64,000 bases of DNA from Solicoccozyma terricola (taxonomy: Eukaryota; Basidiomycota; Tremellomycetes; Filobasidiales; Piskurozymaceae): positions 41,277 through 105,276 of the forward strand of contig BCLD01000016.1 of assembly GCA_001600875.1 (NCBI GenBank), written 5' to 3'. Positions 20,697 through 32,651 of the stretch are shown piece after piece (the stretch's first letter is position 1; each line of letters opens with the position of its first letter). Made by a program: the position numbers and the translations under genes. A model generated the notes under the pieces. That model had not been told where the DNA came from. It saw only the letters and a program-made list of their open reading frames with translations, and ran no database searches.

Positions 20697-23152
20697 ATGC
20701 TCGCCCTCCCGCCCACTCTCCTCCTCGCCGTCGCCGCCTCACTCCACACCGCCCATGCGTGGTCCTCCCGGTCGGTATGGCAAATGGCAAAACACTCGTC
20801 CGCGAACAGCTCGACCCGATCGTCTCACCGAATGCTCAATCGTCTCACATGCACAGAGTACTGGGCGGGTCCCAATTCGGTGCATCATATGAATACGAGG
20901 ATCAGATGAATGGTACATGTACGACCGCGTTGATATCCGTCGATCACAGCAACTACTGGATGCCACAGCTCTACTGGTATACCAACAACTCTGTCCCATT
21001 GTTCTATCCGATGAGAACGGTAACGAGAACATATTACTTTGGAAGTCGGAAGGTGAGTGGAATAGAGTAGGAATGTGGGATTCCCTGGCTCATCGTCTGC
21101 ATCCCATCCCCAATCCCCACCCCCTCCTGCTTTACCCAGAATGGCCTCGATTACCCTGTCCAACCCTTTCCCAAAGGACTACGCATGTTGACGGGTGATC
21201 CAAACCTCAAGGACCCTTCCCAATATGTCAATGGATTCTACTATGTCTGCTATTTAGATGAGAAGCGTCATCACGCGATTGTTCGTCTTATCTTGATTGT
21301 GTGTGGGTTGTCCCGGCAAGTCCCAAATCGCTGACATAAACACTCTTCCCAGCAATCATCGGATTTCAACATTGACGCTGTATGCTTGGGTGGTTTGAAA
21401 ACTCAAATCATCTTCCCGTCCTGGTAAGCCGAGGTCACGCGAGTCCCAAATCTACTTGAGCGCGCGGCTGATCTTATCTTTCCTCTAGCTGGGATGGCGT
21501 AAACCTTTACAAAAAGGACGGAACGCATGTAACAGTCCGTGTGCTCGCGTCCGCCTATTTCGAAACAAGCTTTCACCACTGATTTTCCCGTTTTTTTTTT
21601 TTTTCTTTTGGTTTTTTTTTTTTTTTTTTACAGTTCCCATACGGCGACACCCTCGCGGGAGCTTGTCCTTACACCCACCCAGTCCATATGCCAGGAATCA
21701 TGCTCGAGTACGGGTGGTTCTATCCTCCAGAGGCAGCTGGAATCCCAATCAAAGGACACCATGTTTGGGCAAATGGCGATACGACTGGATTTGGGATTCA
21801 CGGAGATTTCGTCAATGGGTGAATGGGGGTTTGTGGAGGTTTTCGAGTGGTCGTTTGCTGATCTGGATTTCGTCTTGACTTCAGGTGGGATGTTGAAATC
21901 CTGTCGGCCGCTCTAAAATCGGCGGAATGTACCGATCTCCCCGGCGACAAGTGAGCGCCTTCATTCCCGCTGAAGCAATTAACAGAGGCTTATCAGTGGC
22001 TTTCCCACTCAGTTCATTCGCCGACTGCCCCGTCTTCAAGCCATTCGTCAACAATGAGACTTGGAATTCATGCGTTCCTGATAAGGGTATTCTGGAATAT
22101 CAGGACGGGGTGGAAGATCTCAAGCCGATTTCTGCCCTTCCTGGTTGCAATCCACTTTGTAAGCTTGGGTTATCCGTCTCGTGGATGTTTGCGGTCGGAG
22201 CTCACACCGATGTCTCTCTCTACTTTCCATGTCCTCAGGGAGTTACGGGCCAAAGCCAACATGTGATCCCGCGGTAGCACCGCTCGCTGGCCTTGCACCT
22301 CTCATTGGCACCGACGGCCCGCTTAAAGTTCCGGCTGGCACCGAGCAGTCCATCGTTTTCCCCCAAGGTGAAATCTGGGAGTCCGTCGGATGTTTCCAAG
22401 ATGGCGACTACGCCAAAGCGTTAATGCACAAGAAGCAATCATTTGTGAATAATGGGATGACAGTGAATTCGTAAGTCAAGTGCTTGGCGAGAGAGTGGTC
22501 ACGGACTAACTTTGCATGCTATGAACAGATGTACGGCGTCGTGCGAAGACCAAAATCTGCCATATGCCAGCATAGAGTTGAGGGGCACCACCTACGTAAG
22601 CATATCATCTTCTTTTCGGCGGGTATCTTTCGGCAATAGCAGATCTGACCGAAGATCCTAGGGGGGTCCTTCACTCTTCACCTAGGTTTGTAGCTGTGGC
22701 TCTGCCTTCGACCCAACCTCGATCATCATGTTTTCCGGTTGCGACTCCGCTTGTCCTGGTGACAGCTCACAGAAGTGCGGTGGTCTCTATTTGGAACAGG
22801 TATACTACAAGAATCTCTACCATGGATCCGGTATGGCGGCGAACGCTACAAATGGCACGACCACGGCTTCGACATCCAGCACTGTCCGGATCAACGCTGC
22901 CGCAATATCTTCACTCAAGTCAGCAGGGATGTTGACTGACGTCGATGCCGTACAAGCCCCATCCACCTCTGACACGCCTGTCATTTCTAGCAGCAAGAAA
23001 AAGCGTCCGTTGTGTCGTAGCAAGTCCAAGAGATCTGCTCCGGCAGCAGGTGAGTGGTTGCGAGTGAACTCTTTGATGTTTCCGCTGATGATCGTCTACA
23101 TTTACAAGCACACAAACGACGAGCGCGGTCTCACCTGAAAAATGGTCTCTGA
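20697..23152 (+). CDS. Secreted DUF1996 and WSC-domain protein
   Basis: Secreted, probably wall-associated protein. A signal peptide starts at ATG 20697 (MLALPPTLLLAVAASL...HA). The DUF1996 domain follows: LVREQLDPIVSPNAQSSHMH, TCTTALISVDHSNYWMPQLY, GLRMLTGDPNLKDPSQYV, QIIFPSCWDGVNLYKKDGTH, GACPYTHPVHMPGIMLEYG, WANGDTTGFGIHGDFVNGWD. A linker leads to a WSC domain (WESVGCFQDGDYAKAL, CTASCEDQNLPYASIELRG, CSCGSAF, CDSACPGDSSQKCGGLYLEQ), a Cys-rich carbohydrate-binding module. The C-terminus is Ser/Thr-rich and then basic. At least ten exons join in phase, the last ending at TGA 23150-23152. Between signal peptide and DUF1996 the frame shifts by one near 20760-20790; only a 35-nt intron or a missing base would join them (see findings). 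Confidence 0.85.
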
Positions 23153-23457
23153 CACTACATCTCTGCCTACCTCGAGGCCGTGCCTGACAATCAACCAGTA
23201 TGGGCTTTGCTTGCAAGATGCGATTCGATTTTAATATAATGCAGTATCGGCTCGATGCCACCACTGAATGATGATGACTTTGATGACGATGATATGATTG
23301 TAGTGTGATCAGTTAAGGAGGGTCATGCTAAGGATTGTACATTGCCGTGAAAATAAATGTAGAATATTCGTTTGTCCATGTATGTTGTCCATCCCAACCC
23401 AAGGCCGAAACAGGTGGACTTGCATCCTGCAGCATCGCGCTGCCTAAGATGTGCTTC
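23153..23457. other. Convergent 3' intergenic region
   Basis: Separates the 3' ends of the DUF1996-WSC gene (+) and the GT2 gene (-). It has GATGATGA-rich sequence near 23268-23300 and no coding signal. Confidence 0.6.
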
Positions 23458-26400
23458 TTATACCATCGGGTTCCCAAACCGCTTCTCCTCCTGTGTCAGA
23501 TTGTACGACGTCGGAGAAACACTAATCAACTTGAGTGAGACCGTGTATGTGAGTCTGGGCAGGAGTGTGCGAGTCAGTGGTTGTCCGGAATCTACACAAG
23601 AAACCGGCACCTCACTTGTTCGTAAAGACATGCATGAAATGAGCGTGTAGCATGGCAAGGGGACCGAAGAGGATGGTGGCGGGCAGTGCAAAGTAGCTAA
23701 AGTGGCGTTGGGCAGAGATGTATTGGCGACATCATCTTCATTCATACCACAGAGCTAGAACTCACTCTAATGCAGAGATAGCAGTACGGTGGCTGCGGTC
23801 TTTTGGTATTTGCCCGAGGCGACCTGCAGTGTCGTTGGCCCAACGTTGCTTGGCAGTGAATCGATGATAACGGTCGTAGGCTTGGCAGGGAGAGGCGTGT
23901 GTGCTGAAATCAGCGAACAGAACCATCTTTACCAGCATGCTCGCACAAACACTCACACAATGCGGTGATGACGAGCAGGATACCAGAAAGGTTCCTCAAC
24001 TTCTCCGACCAGAACAAGGCCGTCTGAACCATCTCGCTTGGGTTCGCTTCGAGCGACCCTACGATGGCGGGTTGCACACCCTTATGCGCGAGGTACATGG
24101 CGTAGACGGCACGAGCGACGACGAACATGGTGATGTTACTGATGACCGCGGGGGCAGTGAGCTGTTAGTGTCAATCGGAATTGCCACGCACGACCGGGGT
24201 GGCGGCCTTTTCACTCACCCCATCATCAAGCACGCCTCGTAGATCCTGTACAGCATGGTCAACAACGGCAAGTACTTCATGGAATCTCTCTTTGGCTTGA
24301 ATGAATTGTCGATCGTCAGCAGCAGATCCTCCTCTTCCTCGACGATGGGTGGCAAGCAAGTTTCATTGCCAAAGACATTGATGAACGCCTCTGGCGAGCT
24401 CGTCCTAGAGCACTCGGATAACGCGAGCTCGTCCTCGTCGAATTCATTAGCGAAGATGCCTACTTCGGGAGAACCAAGGATCTTGCCGTAACGCCTAGCC
24501 TCTGTCTTGAAATCGCCACCACGAGACTTGGACTGTGGGCCGTCGGGGTGTCTTCTGAGATCGCCGGTGATGATACGTTGGACGGTGTAGGCGATATCGA
24601 GGGATCCCCAGAGGTGACGAATGGCCTGCTTGTACCTCGCCTGATAGTCACCGAAGATGCCTTTCAATCCACCGCGGGTGGCACCCATGACGTCCATCTG
24701 GGAAGCTGGTGAGTAGATGGTTTCAGAGATGAGGTTGCCCCGGGTGGAGATTGCGCATTTGATGAACATGTGCATGTCTTCACCGATCTGTAGAATGAGC
24801 GGTTGGTGTAGCGAATGGGGATGGATCAGCTCAAGCGCCGGAAATAGTCGGTACGAACGCGAGACCACCCCCGCCTTCCAAACTCACGGCAAAAGCATCT
24901 GGATCCCAACCACCGACGCTTTCCGCAAGAGTCAAAGAAACACTGTACGCTGACGTGGGTACCTTTGCTGATGATCCTTCGTACATTGTGCTCATACCAC
25001 CCCTGAGATCGGTTCATCAACGATTGTAATGTCAGCGAACGCATCCTGTGTAATAGAGCAGATTCACAAACTCACATCGCCCAGAAGATATCAGTCACTC
25101 GAACACCGACAGAAACATCTTTGGCGTTGCGATCAAACACGATCTGGTGTTTGGAAGAGGTGGACGATTTGGGTTAGGCGTTGTGTACGTACGTTGGTGC
25201 GATGAACACATGTTGCCCCCCCCCCCCCTCTCTCTCTCTCTCCGACTTCCCACTCACAGGAGGAACAAACATCTGAAGACGCCGTTGAGCAGCGGTGACC
25301 ATAGCAAATTTGGCAGTGACAGCTTCAAAGTAATCTGCTGCAAAGTTGGCTGTGTGTAAAGGGAGGGGGACATGAGTATTGTATCCACACGGTTTCCCGG
25401 CGCCGCCGGCGCCGCAAGAATTAACGGCTCCGCTACGTCTTCGCCACGTCTCCACCACGTCTCCACCTTCCAAGGACTCACTATCACTATCCATGATCGT
25501 TATAACCGTCCTCTCCCTGTCATCCACCTTTGCTTCCCTCTTCTCGACCGAATACCGACCGATCGATTCCGTCGGTCTTAACGCCATCCAAACCGACCTC
25601 GTGGCCCAAGCTACATTTGATCCTTTACCTGCGACTTCACCTGGTATATCAGGCGGATGAAGTGTATATCTTATATCTTTAAAGTATGATGAGAATTCGG
25701 AGACTAGTTGAAGGGCTTTGAGTGAAGCGGTAGTTTCACGGAGTTCCATGGCTAGAACAGGGACGTAGGTTGTTGCTGCTGCAGAGTGAGAAGCGAGACT
25801 TTCCAGTGTTTGTCCTGGGACGAAGAAAAGGAAATGATAAGGGCGCAGGCGCGGTTTAACAAACGGGGGATTCTTCGTATCCCCCTCCAAAGAATATATA
25901 CTCACTCAACGTCTCTATATCCTCCATGTAGCTGATTAAAAGAAGAAAGGGAAAAACCCCCCGCCGCATCACCATCAGCGCCCTCCCCTCCCCATCATCA
26001 GCGCACCCTCTGCGGCGCACACTCACTTGGGAATAACGATGACATGCAACACTGAATCAAAATCCAACACCTCTCCATGTTTCACCTTGTCAACTTCCGC
26101 TCTCCAATCCCTTGATGAACAATCTTCCACGCCACGACGAGCTTGCCATATGCCATAGAGTGTTCTGTGGGTGGGAGGGAAGGGGGCGGGGGTTGTTCAG
26201 TTTATGCTGAGGGTCATGCTGACCACCATCCCCATCACCATTCCTCCTCCCGAAATCTCTATTCCTCGCTGATCGACGCGAAGAGGGCTATTTTTCGCCC
26301 CCCGCGTGCAGGAGTGGGAGTAGGAAGTGGTAGATCGCATCGCTCTTTTGTTTTTTCCATGCATCCCCCCTCCTCCTAGACATGAAACGAAAAGAGGATT

Positions 26401-26682
26401 GGGAGGTGGTATTCACAGTCGCGTGTCCCCCCTCCTTCCCTTTCATTCGCTTTCTCTCTTCCCATCGAGCATTATTCTTGTTCTTGTTCCATTCCCCCCC
26501 CCCCCCCCCCGCGGCGCGGCCATAACTCACCTCACATTCGCATTAATAAGTGCCAAATGCATTGCCCAAATAAACACTGTAAAAACCAACGGTGCCCATG
26601 ATTCACCATATATTGCAAATACAGCGATGGTTAGATGAAGAGTCGTTGGGAAACGTTGTAGGATGGCTCTAGTGAGTGACAT
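23458..26682 (-). CDS. Family-2 membrane glycosyltransferase
   Basis: Processive-type GT-A glycosyltransferase with membrane helices. Twelve exons: 26682-26531, 26164-26027, 25931-25906, 25814-25482, 25349-25258, 25143-25076, 25002-24888, 24787-24219, 24138-23959, 23903-23766, 23696-23616 and 23554-23458. An N-terminal hydrophobic region (TIAVFAIYGESWAPLVFTVF) precedes the catalytic domain: VIPNYMEDIETLRQTLESLA, GEVAGKGSNVAWATR, TIMDSDTNFAADYF (DxD type), GGMSTMYEG, AIGEDMHMFIKCAISTRG (ED motif), and GDYQARYKQAIRHLWGSLDI, the QxxRW equivalent. Then hydrophobic segments (ITMFVVARAVYAMYLA, ILLVITAF, YFALPATILFGPLAMLHAHF) and YDRYHRFTAKQRW. The 26-nt exon 3 and consistent phases support the model. 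Acceptor substrate unknown; it probably acts on wall or capsule glycan or glycolipid. Confidence 0.85.
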
Positions 26683-27655
26683 TTTTGGTTTGTCTTGTCT
26701 TGTCTGTGCTGTGTGTGTCGCCAAAAAGACGGCGGCCTGTTTAGGTGAACGCGAGCGGCGTGTGTATCTATTCTGTAGAGCGTTGTGAGTTGATGTTTTG
26801 ATGTTTTCCTGTTTTCCTGTTTTCCTGTTTTCCTGTTTTCCTGTTTTGCTGGCTGAAGAGTTTTGTTCGATATGAACTGCTGCTGGCTCTCTTTGACTTG
26901 ACCTTAAAACAGATGGAGACAATATCTATCAAAGGGAGAGAGAGAGAGAGCTATGAAACTGGGAAAGTGAAAGGGGGGGAAGGGGGGGAAGGGGTTGACC
27001 AACTGGCAAGAGATGAAATTAAAAATGGACGGCGAATTCCTTTTTTTAGATACGATGCGATGCGATGCGAAACGACGGGCAAAGATACCGAATGAATTGA
27101 GATACAAAATCAGTTCTAAAGGTGGATTGGATTATCCGTGAGTTATTCTTGGGGATGGACAATGAAAAAGAGTAGGTGGAAGGTGGTGGGTAAGATAGGG
27201 GGTGGCTGTGGTGGCGGAGGACGGGACGGGACGAGGTGGGATTGGGGACCATGATGCCAGACAATGGACACTCGTCGTCGCGATCGAACAGGACACACAC
27301 GTTGCCACACTGCACGTTCCTCTCCCGCTGCACCCCCGGTACCGTCTTTGTCTCACTCCGCCCCGACCCCCGACCCCCTCCGCCCCCCATCGCCGCCTCC
27401 GTCGCCGTCACTTACCGCGCAAACCCCCAGGAACAACGGACCGGGCGATCAAAAGACGCGTCCGACCGACGGGAACAAAGCGCCGCGGCGTGACAATCCT
27501 AATTTGAGAACATCCTAAATTTGAACATCCTAATTTGATATTCCAGGGTGTGTGCTATCTATATTCCTCCTCCGACCACACAGCCCCATCGGCAATCAGA
27601 GACGCCCTCCATCGCTCCACCATACACACTCCATACACACTCCATATACACTCCC
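26683..27655. other. Intergenic region with an octamer tandem repeat
   Basis: 5' region of the GT2 gene and 3' region of the transcription factor. It holds a GTTTTCCT tandem repeat (about five units, 26800-26845) and GA-rich and CG-rich tracts near 26936-26990 and 27340-27420, and ends at an assembly gap. No exon chain recognised. Terminal coding of the transcription factor may extend into the gap. Confidence 0.5.
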
Positions 27656-28069
27656 NNNNNNNNNNNNNNNNNNNNNNNNNNNNNNNNNNNNNNNNNNNNN
27701 NNNNNNNNNNNNNNNNNNNNNNNNNNNNNNNNNNNNNNNNNNNNNNNNNNNNNNNNNNNNNNNNNNNNNNNNNNNNNNNNNNNNNNNNNNNNNNNNNNNN
27801 NNNNNNNNNNNNNNNNNNNNNNNNNNNNNNNNNNNNNNNNNNNNNNNNNNNNNNNNNNNNNNNNNNNNNNNNNNNNNNNNNNNNNNNNNNNNNNNNNNNN
27901 NNNNNNNNNNNNNNNNNNNNNNNNNNNNNNNNNNNNNNNNNNNNNNNNNNNNNNNNNNNNNNNNNNNNNNNNNNNNNNNNNNNNNNNNNNNNNNNNNNNN
28001 NNNNNNNNNNNNNNNNNNNNNNNNNNNNNNNNNNNNNNNNNNNNNNNNNNNNNNNNNNNNNNNNNNNNN
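27656..28069. other. Assembly gap (414 N)
   Basis: Run of N flanked by CCATACACACT repeats on the left and CACCCCCACCC on the right. It removes the 3' end of the transcription factor gene. Confidence 0.95.
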
Positions 28070-28087
28070 CACCCCCACCCCACTCAC

Positions 28088-31000
28088 CTCCCCAGGCCCG
28101 ACCTTGCTCCAGAAATCCTGCAAATCGAAATCAAACAACATCCCTTCCTCCGCCTGCAGCGGCTCAAACAGCGCATCCATCTCTTGATAAATATCTGACA
28201 ATTGATTCATATACCCGATTCCACCTTGAGATTGATTCGATCCAGTTCCTCCCCCAATCGATTGTTGTTGTTGTTGTTGTTGTTGTTCTTCTTGTTGTTG
28301 TTGTTGTGGTGCGAATGAATCAAGAGTTCGAGGAGGACCTGGTAGAAATCCATTCCCAACGTTCATAGGCATCATCATCGGTGGTGGTGCATAATTGTTC
28401 ATCTGTTGTTGATCCATCATCATTGATTGTTGTTGTCCTTCCAAGTGGGTGTTCCAAACCCCAACGTCGGCGCCAACGTTGCCGTTGGAGTTACTTCCAG
28501 CACCATCAAAAATCATACCCTGCTGATGAACACCACCACCTCCTCCCATATGATCAACTCCAACACCAAACGGCGGTCTCCAACCAGGAAAATCGAAGAA
28601 AGTCGATCGTCTCCTTCCATTCACGTATTCCTGCGGTGGCGGGACCGAACCCCCTTGGGAACCCTGTATGATCCCTTGAGATGTTGTGAATGCTGCAGGT
28701 ACTGACGGCGTGTTGACATTCGAGGATGAGGTCGCTGCTTCACCACCTGCAGCTGAAGAGAATGATTTGGATGGTCCATCTTCACGTCCAGTTTCTTTCG
28801 GAGATGATGGGGATGTCGGCTGCATTAGTTGCCAAAATTTCAGTCAGTTCGGCTGGGTGGATCTCCCCAATAACACCACTCCAACCCCCCCCCCCCTCCC
28901 CCCAACTCACATTCCCAGAAGTACTGCTAGCCACTGCCAATTTCTTGCTCAACAACCGTAACATCGCTGCATATCTAACAGCTGGATGTTCTTTATCTTG
29001 TGATGATGAAGCCAGACAAAAACAAAGGCGATCGATGAGTTGAAGAGTTCTAAAATAGGGGGCAGCGCGCTTCATCAGTGGGCCGGAGACATTCGACGGC
29101 GAGAAAAGGCAAGATCCTCACTTTACAATGTCAGATCGAACCATTGCTCCGGAATATACAGCCTAAGGGGGGAGGGGGGGGGGGGGGGATTCTCGTCAGC
29201 CACTCCATCATCTAACACCTTCCCTCCACTAAACCCCCCACACGCACCTTCAACAAAAACACCGCTCCATATTGGAACAACAACGTGAACCTCGAAGGGA
29301 GGTATGGTAATGCCCCTCCGGGATGCAGACTCTCGACGCAGATAATAAGAATTTCGGTGGCGGCGCGGATGGATTCGTAGATATACTGCATTGCGAGGAG
29401 TGATGTTTATCACCGTCAGCGATAACCCCGGTCGTCCGTCCTACCAATGTCTCACCCTAGCATCAGGGGAAGCCTGGACGAGCGTGTAAAACGTCAATTC
29501 AATCCGCCTCAAAACCAAATATCTCCAACCTTCCCACTCACAGCCCCTCCCCTCGGAAACAATGACTCTGGTGGTCGCCATGCTTGATCCGGATCTGTAT
29601 CTTCGTGCCGTCGTCGAGAGGCTGCCTCTTGTTCTGCTCGCTCGGAAGCGCGTTCAACGTGTGCTTGCTGCATCAAGGGAAAAAAAAAAAAAACGTCAAA
29701 AATAGTACAACTCGTCGAGTAATCTGTACAGAATAGCTGGCTCACAAAGCTAAATGCCGAGATGTAGAGTCGGACTATGGAAGGTCGAATCCCCGTCAAT
29801 AGCTGTACCTGTACCATAACTAGCGGACGATTCCTCACCATAGTAAAACATGCACCAAACGATATCAGTCAAGGGGAACGTATGCCATCTCTTGTTCTTC
29901 CAAACTGTTTGAAAAGTTTCCAAAGACAGGTTGAACTAAGGGGAAGAATTTCTCAGCGGGATGGGTCGAATTACCGGCACCTTCTCCTATCCCGCACTCA
30001 CGTCGTCCATATACTTGAAATACTCGCCATACTTGACGAGAGAATGTGTTCGCATGCGACTCGGGTATAAGACGTCGTGGGCATTGGACATTACTGGTTA
30101 TTGCAAAATCCTCAGCCAGATGTATCTCGCTTCAAACCCGATCCGCTCGACACTCACGTTGCGTCAACTCCACGTCTGGTGTTGTCCCAAGTCAACAACG
30201 TGTCACCATCGGGACCACAACCCCCCTCCCCCCAACTCACAAGCCTGGACCAAACAACCCAATTCATCTGCTCCTTCCGCCAACGGCGGGTGCTCTGTAC
30301 TTCCCGACGATCGCCTGCTCTCACATCCAACGATCAATGTCGGGAAATTCACCTTGGCAGCTGCCGGTCCTGTTTGATTGAGGTCAGAGTATCCGCGGAA
30401 ACACAAGTTTGGGCCCCGTGACCAAAACGCCTTGCCCAGTCGTAGAGAGATGTGACGATCGAAGAGGAAGCAGTCTGTGATGAAAGGGCAAGAGAGATCA
30501 GCAAAAGGACAAGGTTTGGGTGCCTCTATTTTTCTCGACATACATGTCCAAGCCAACCTCGCTCTTTCCAACTCTGGTGACACCTCGCTGCCTTCGTCCT
30601 CGGCAGGCACCGTTGTCGACACCTGATCGATACCCAAACCATACGCAGTCCGAATGGCCATCCCGGTCAACATCCACGCCTGTCGGTTCTCCGCACCATG
30701 CACGCCCCCCTTGGTCTCTCCAGCTACTCTTTCAAGCTTGGAGACGAGGTCCGGGTTACGAGGAAGGTTCTCCGCCAATAGAAGGAGACCCTCCACGAGT
30801 CCAACGGTCGGCTGCAAGCCGAGGTAGAAGACGTCGTTCATGTACTCCTAGAAAGGCGTATGGTGAAATGTCAGCACCGAGTAAGATTCGCCCTCCACCG
30901 GTTACTCACTCTCATCACCGCCCAGCTCCTGTCGTGAATATCCCTCATCCTCGGACTCTGGTCATGACGACTAGCGATGATGATCATGGACGTGACGAGG

Positions 31001-32651
31001 TAGCGTTCATTAGTGGCGAAGCGTGCGATTTGATGAGGGTTGCGGGGGATGACTGATGTCGCGACCATTGGCTGTAAAACAACCACCTGTTTCGTCAGCA
31101 TCCATTGCGATTCCCCAGTGATACAGCGGTACGCCTCACAAAAATATGATGATGCCGTCTGAAAAAGTTTTCGCAAAGCTTGACCACGTCCGTCGGCATC
31201 ATAATGCCGCGCTCCACAAGATCGAAACGATTTAAAAGCGAGATATCTTCCGTATCCTCGTCAACCTCTCCTCCATTACTACCCCGTCCCGCCACCAACT
31301 CGCGCTGATGAGGGAATGGTTCCTCGTATGACTTGCGCTGACTCGTCGCCCCATGCCGCATCGACGGCGTGGATGGAAGTCTGACATTCCGTGTCGTTCC
31401 ACTGGTATCACCGCTAGTTGCTGCGGTATCCATTGACCCTCGCGCAGCCCCTGCGTCCTCCTCGTTGGGTTCCCGTTCCCTATCATGCTCTACCTCCCTG
31501 CTTGCTAACGCTAATATCGCGAGTGCGTCCGACTCATTGTGCATATCCGCCTTGACGATGGACTGTTGAGTCGATCTCGCTCCATCTCGTAGTCTTACCG
31601 TCGATCTATCATTGAGACGTTGACGTTTCGCGGTAGGGGGTGATTGATTATCACCGAGATTGGCCCCACTTTGAAGAGGTGTATTTTCCGGTGGTGGGTG
31701 TATACCTGGGACACTTCCCACACTGTTGGATCGAATTCCACCACCCATAGGAGACTCCCCACTCATACTATAAGACGACTGTGAGTGACTGGTCCCACCA
31801 GGACTGGGTAACAGGAGGTTTTGCAAACTCGAATAGCGGAGTGGTGATGTTGGTCCGATGAGAGATTGTGTGGCGCCGTGAGGTTGTGGTTGTGATGTAG
31901 ATTGGTTTGGATAGTGTTGTTGGTAAGACGGGTGAATGAGACGTTGCTGATTTGCCTGAAACGGTGCCGGTACTTGAGCAAGTTGCTGTTGAGCTGGTGT
32001 AATGACCGGTGGTGGTGCTCTCTGTGGTGGTGGACGTTTCATTGTGACTTGATGCTGCTGCGATGATAACGCCGACGCCGACGGCGCCGTCAATATCTCA
32101 TCGGGCCATCCACCCGATCCATCGTATTGCATTCCCGGATGATGAGCGTGTGCGTTACGATACCCCGATTGCGGTTGCGGTTCTCCCGCTGGTCCCATCC
32201 CCATTCCTTGCCGATAAGAAGTCTGAGAAGTGTGCTGCTGCTGCTGCTGCTGCTGAGACTGAGACTGAGACTGAGGTTGAGGTGGTGGTGGCAACATTCT
32301 TCCCATCTGCCCTACCATCTCATCCTCATCCACTTTCACACTAACCAATTCATCTTCACTCCTTGGTCCATTTCCATTAGCCTCCTGAGATGAACCCTCC
32401 CTTTGCCTTTTCCTCTTTGTCAAAACATTCCCACCTCTTCTACTAGGTGCGAACACACACTCCCTCGATTCCCTTCTACACCTCGTACATGGTGGAGAAC
32501 TTGGAGCATCGATGCTTCCTAGATCGCATCTTGCTTTTCGAGATCGACAATGAAGACAAGCTTTGTATGAACGACGTTTCCTTTCTTCAGCGATATCCAA
32601 TGCGGATTGTTTGGATGTGGATGCTGAGGATGGACCTGGAGCAGAGTCCAT
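28088..32651 (-). CDS. Zn2Cys6 transcription factor with fungal-specific middle-homology domain (3' end in gap)
   Basis: Fungal DNA-binding regulator. ATG at 32651 (MDSAPGPSS). The binuclear zinc cluster near residues 30-65 is CX2CX6CX12CX2CX6C (ACLHCRSRKARCDLG, CTRCRRESRECVF). A long Gln/Pro/Ser-rich region follows, with a CAG-type polyQ at 32238-32260. The middle-homology region is spread over many short exons: NFFRRHHHIFPMVATSVIPR, FATNERYLVTSMIIIASRHD, PTVGLVEGLLLLAENLPR, AWMLTGMAIRTAYGLGID, CFLFDRHISLRLGKAFW, ELTQLMSNAHDVLYPSRMRT, KYGEYFKYMDDF, YIYESIRAATEILIICVE and LQLIDRLCFCLASSSQDK. The C-terminal exon is Gln/Asn-rich (activation-type) with a second polyQ, and ends at GPGE before a GTGAGT donor at 28087. 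The last exon is lost in the gap. Target genes cannot be told. Confidence 0.87.

Noticed and set aside
27450..27465. Another ACGCGT hexamer (AAGACGCGTCCG)
   Set aside because: Only the 6-nt core matches; flanks differ from the 19-nt element.
27535..28368. Long open frames on both strands through 27656-28069
   Set aside because: They consist mostly of N; no stop codon can occur there.
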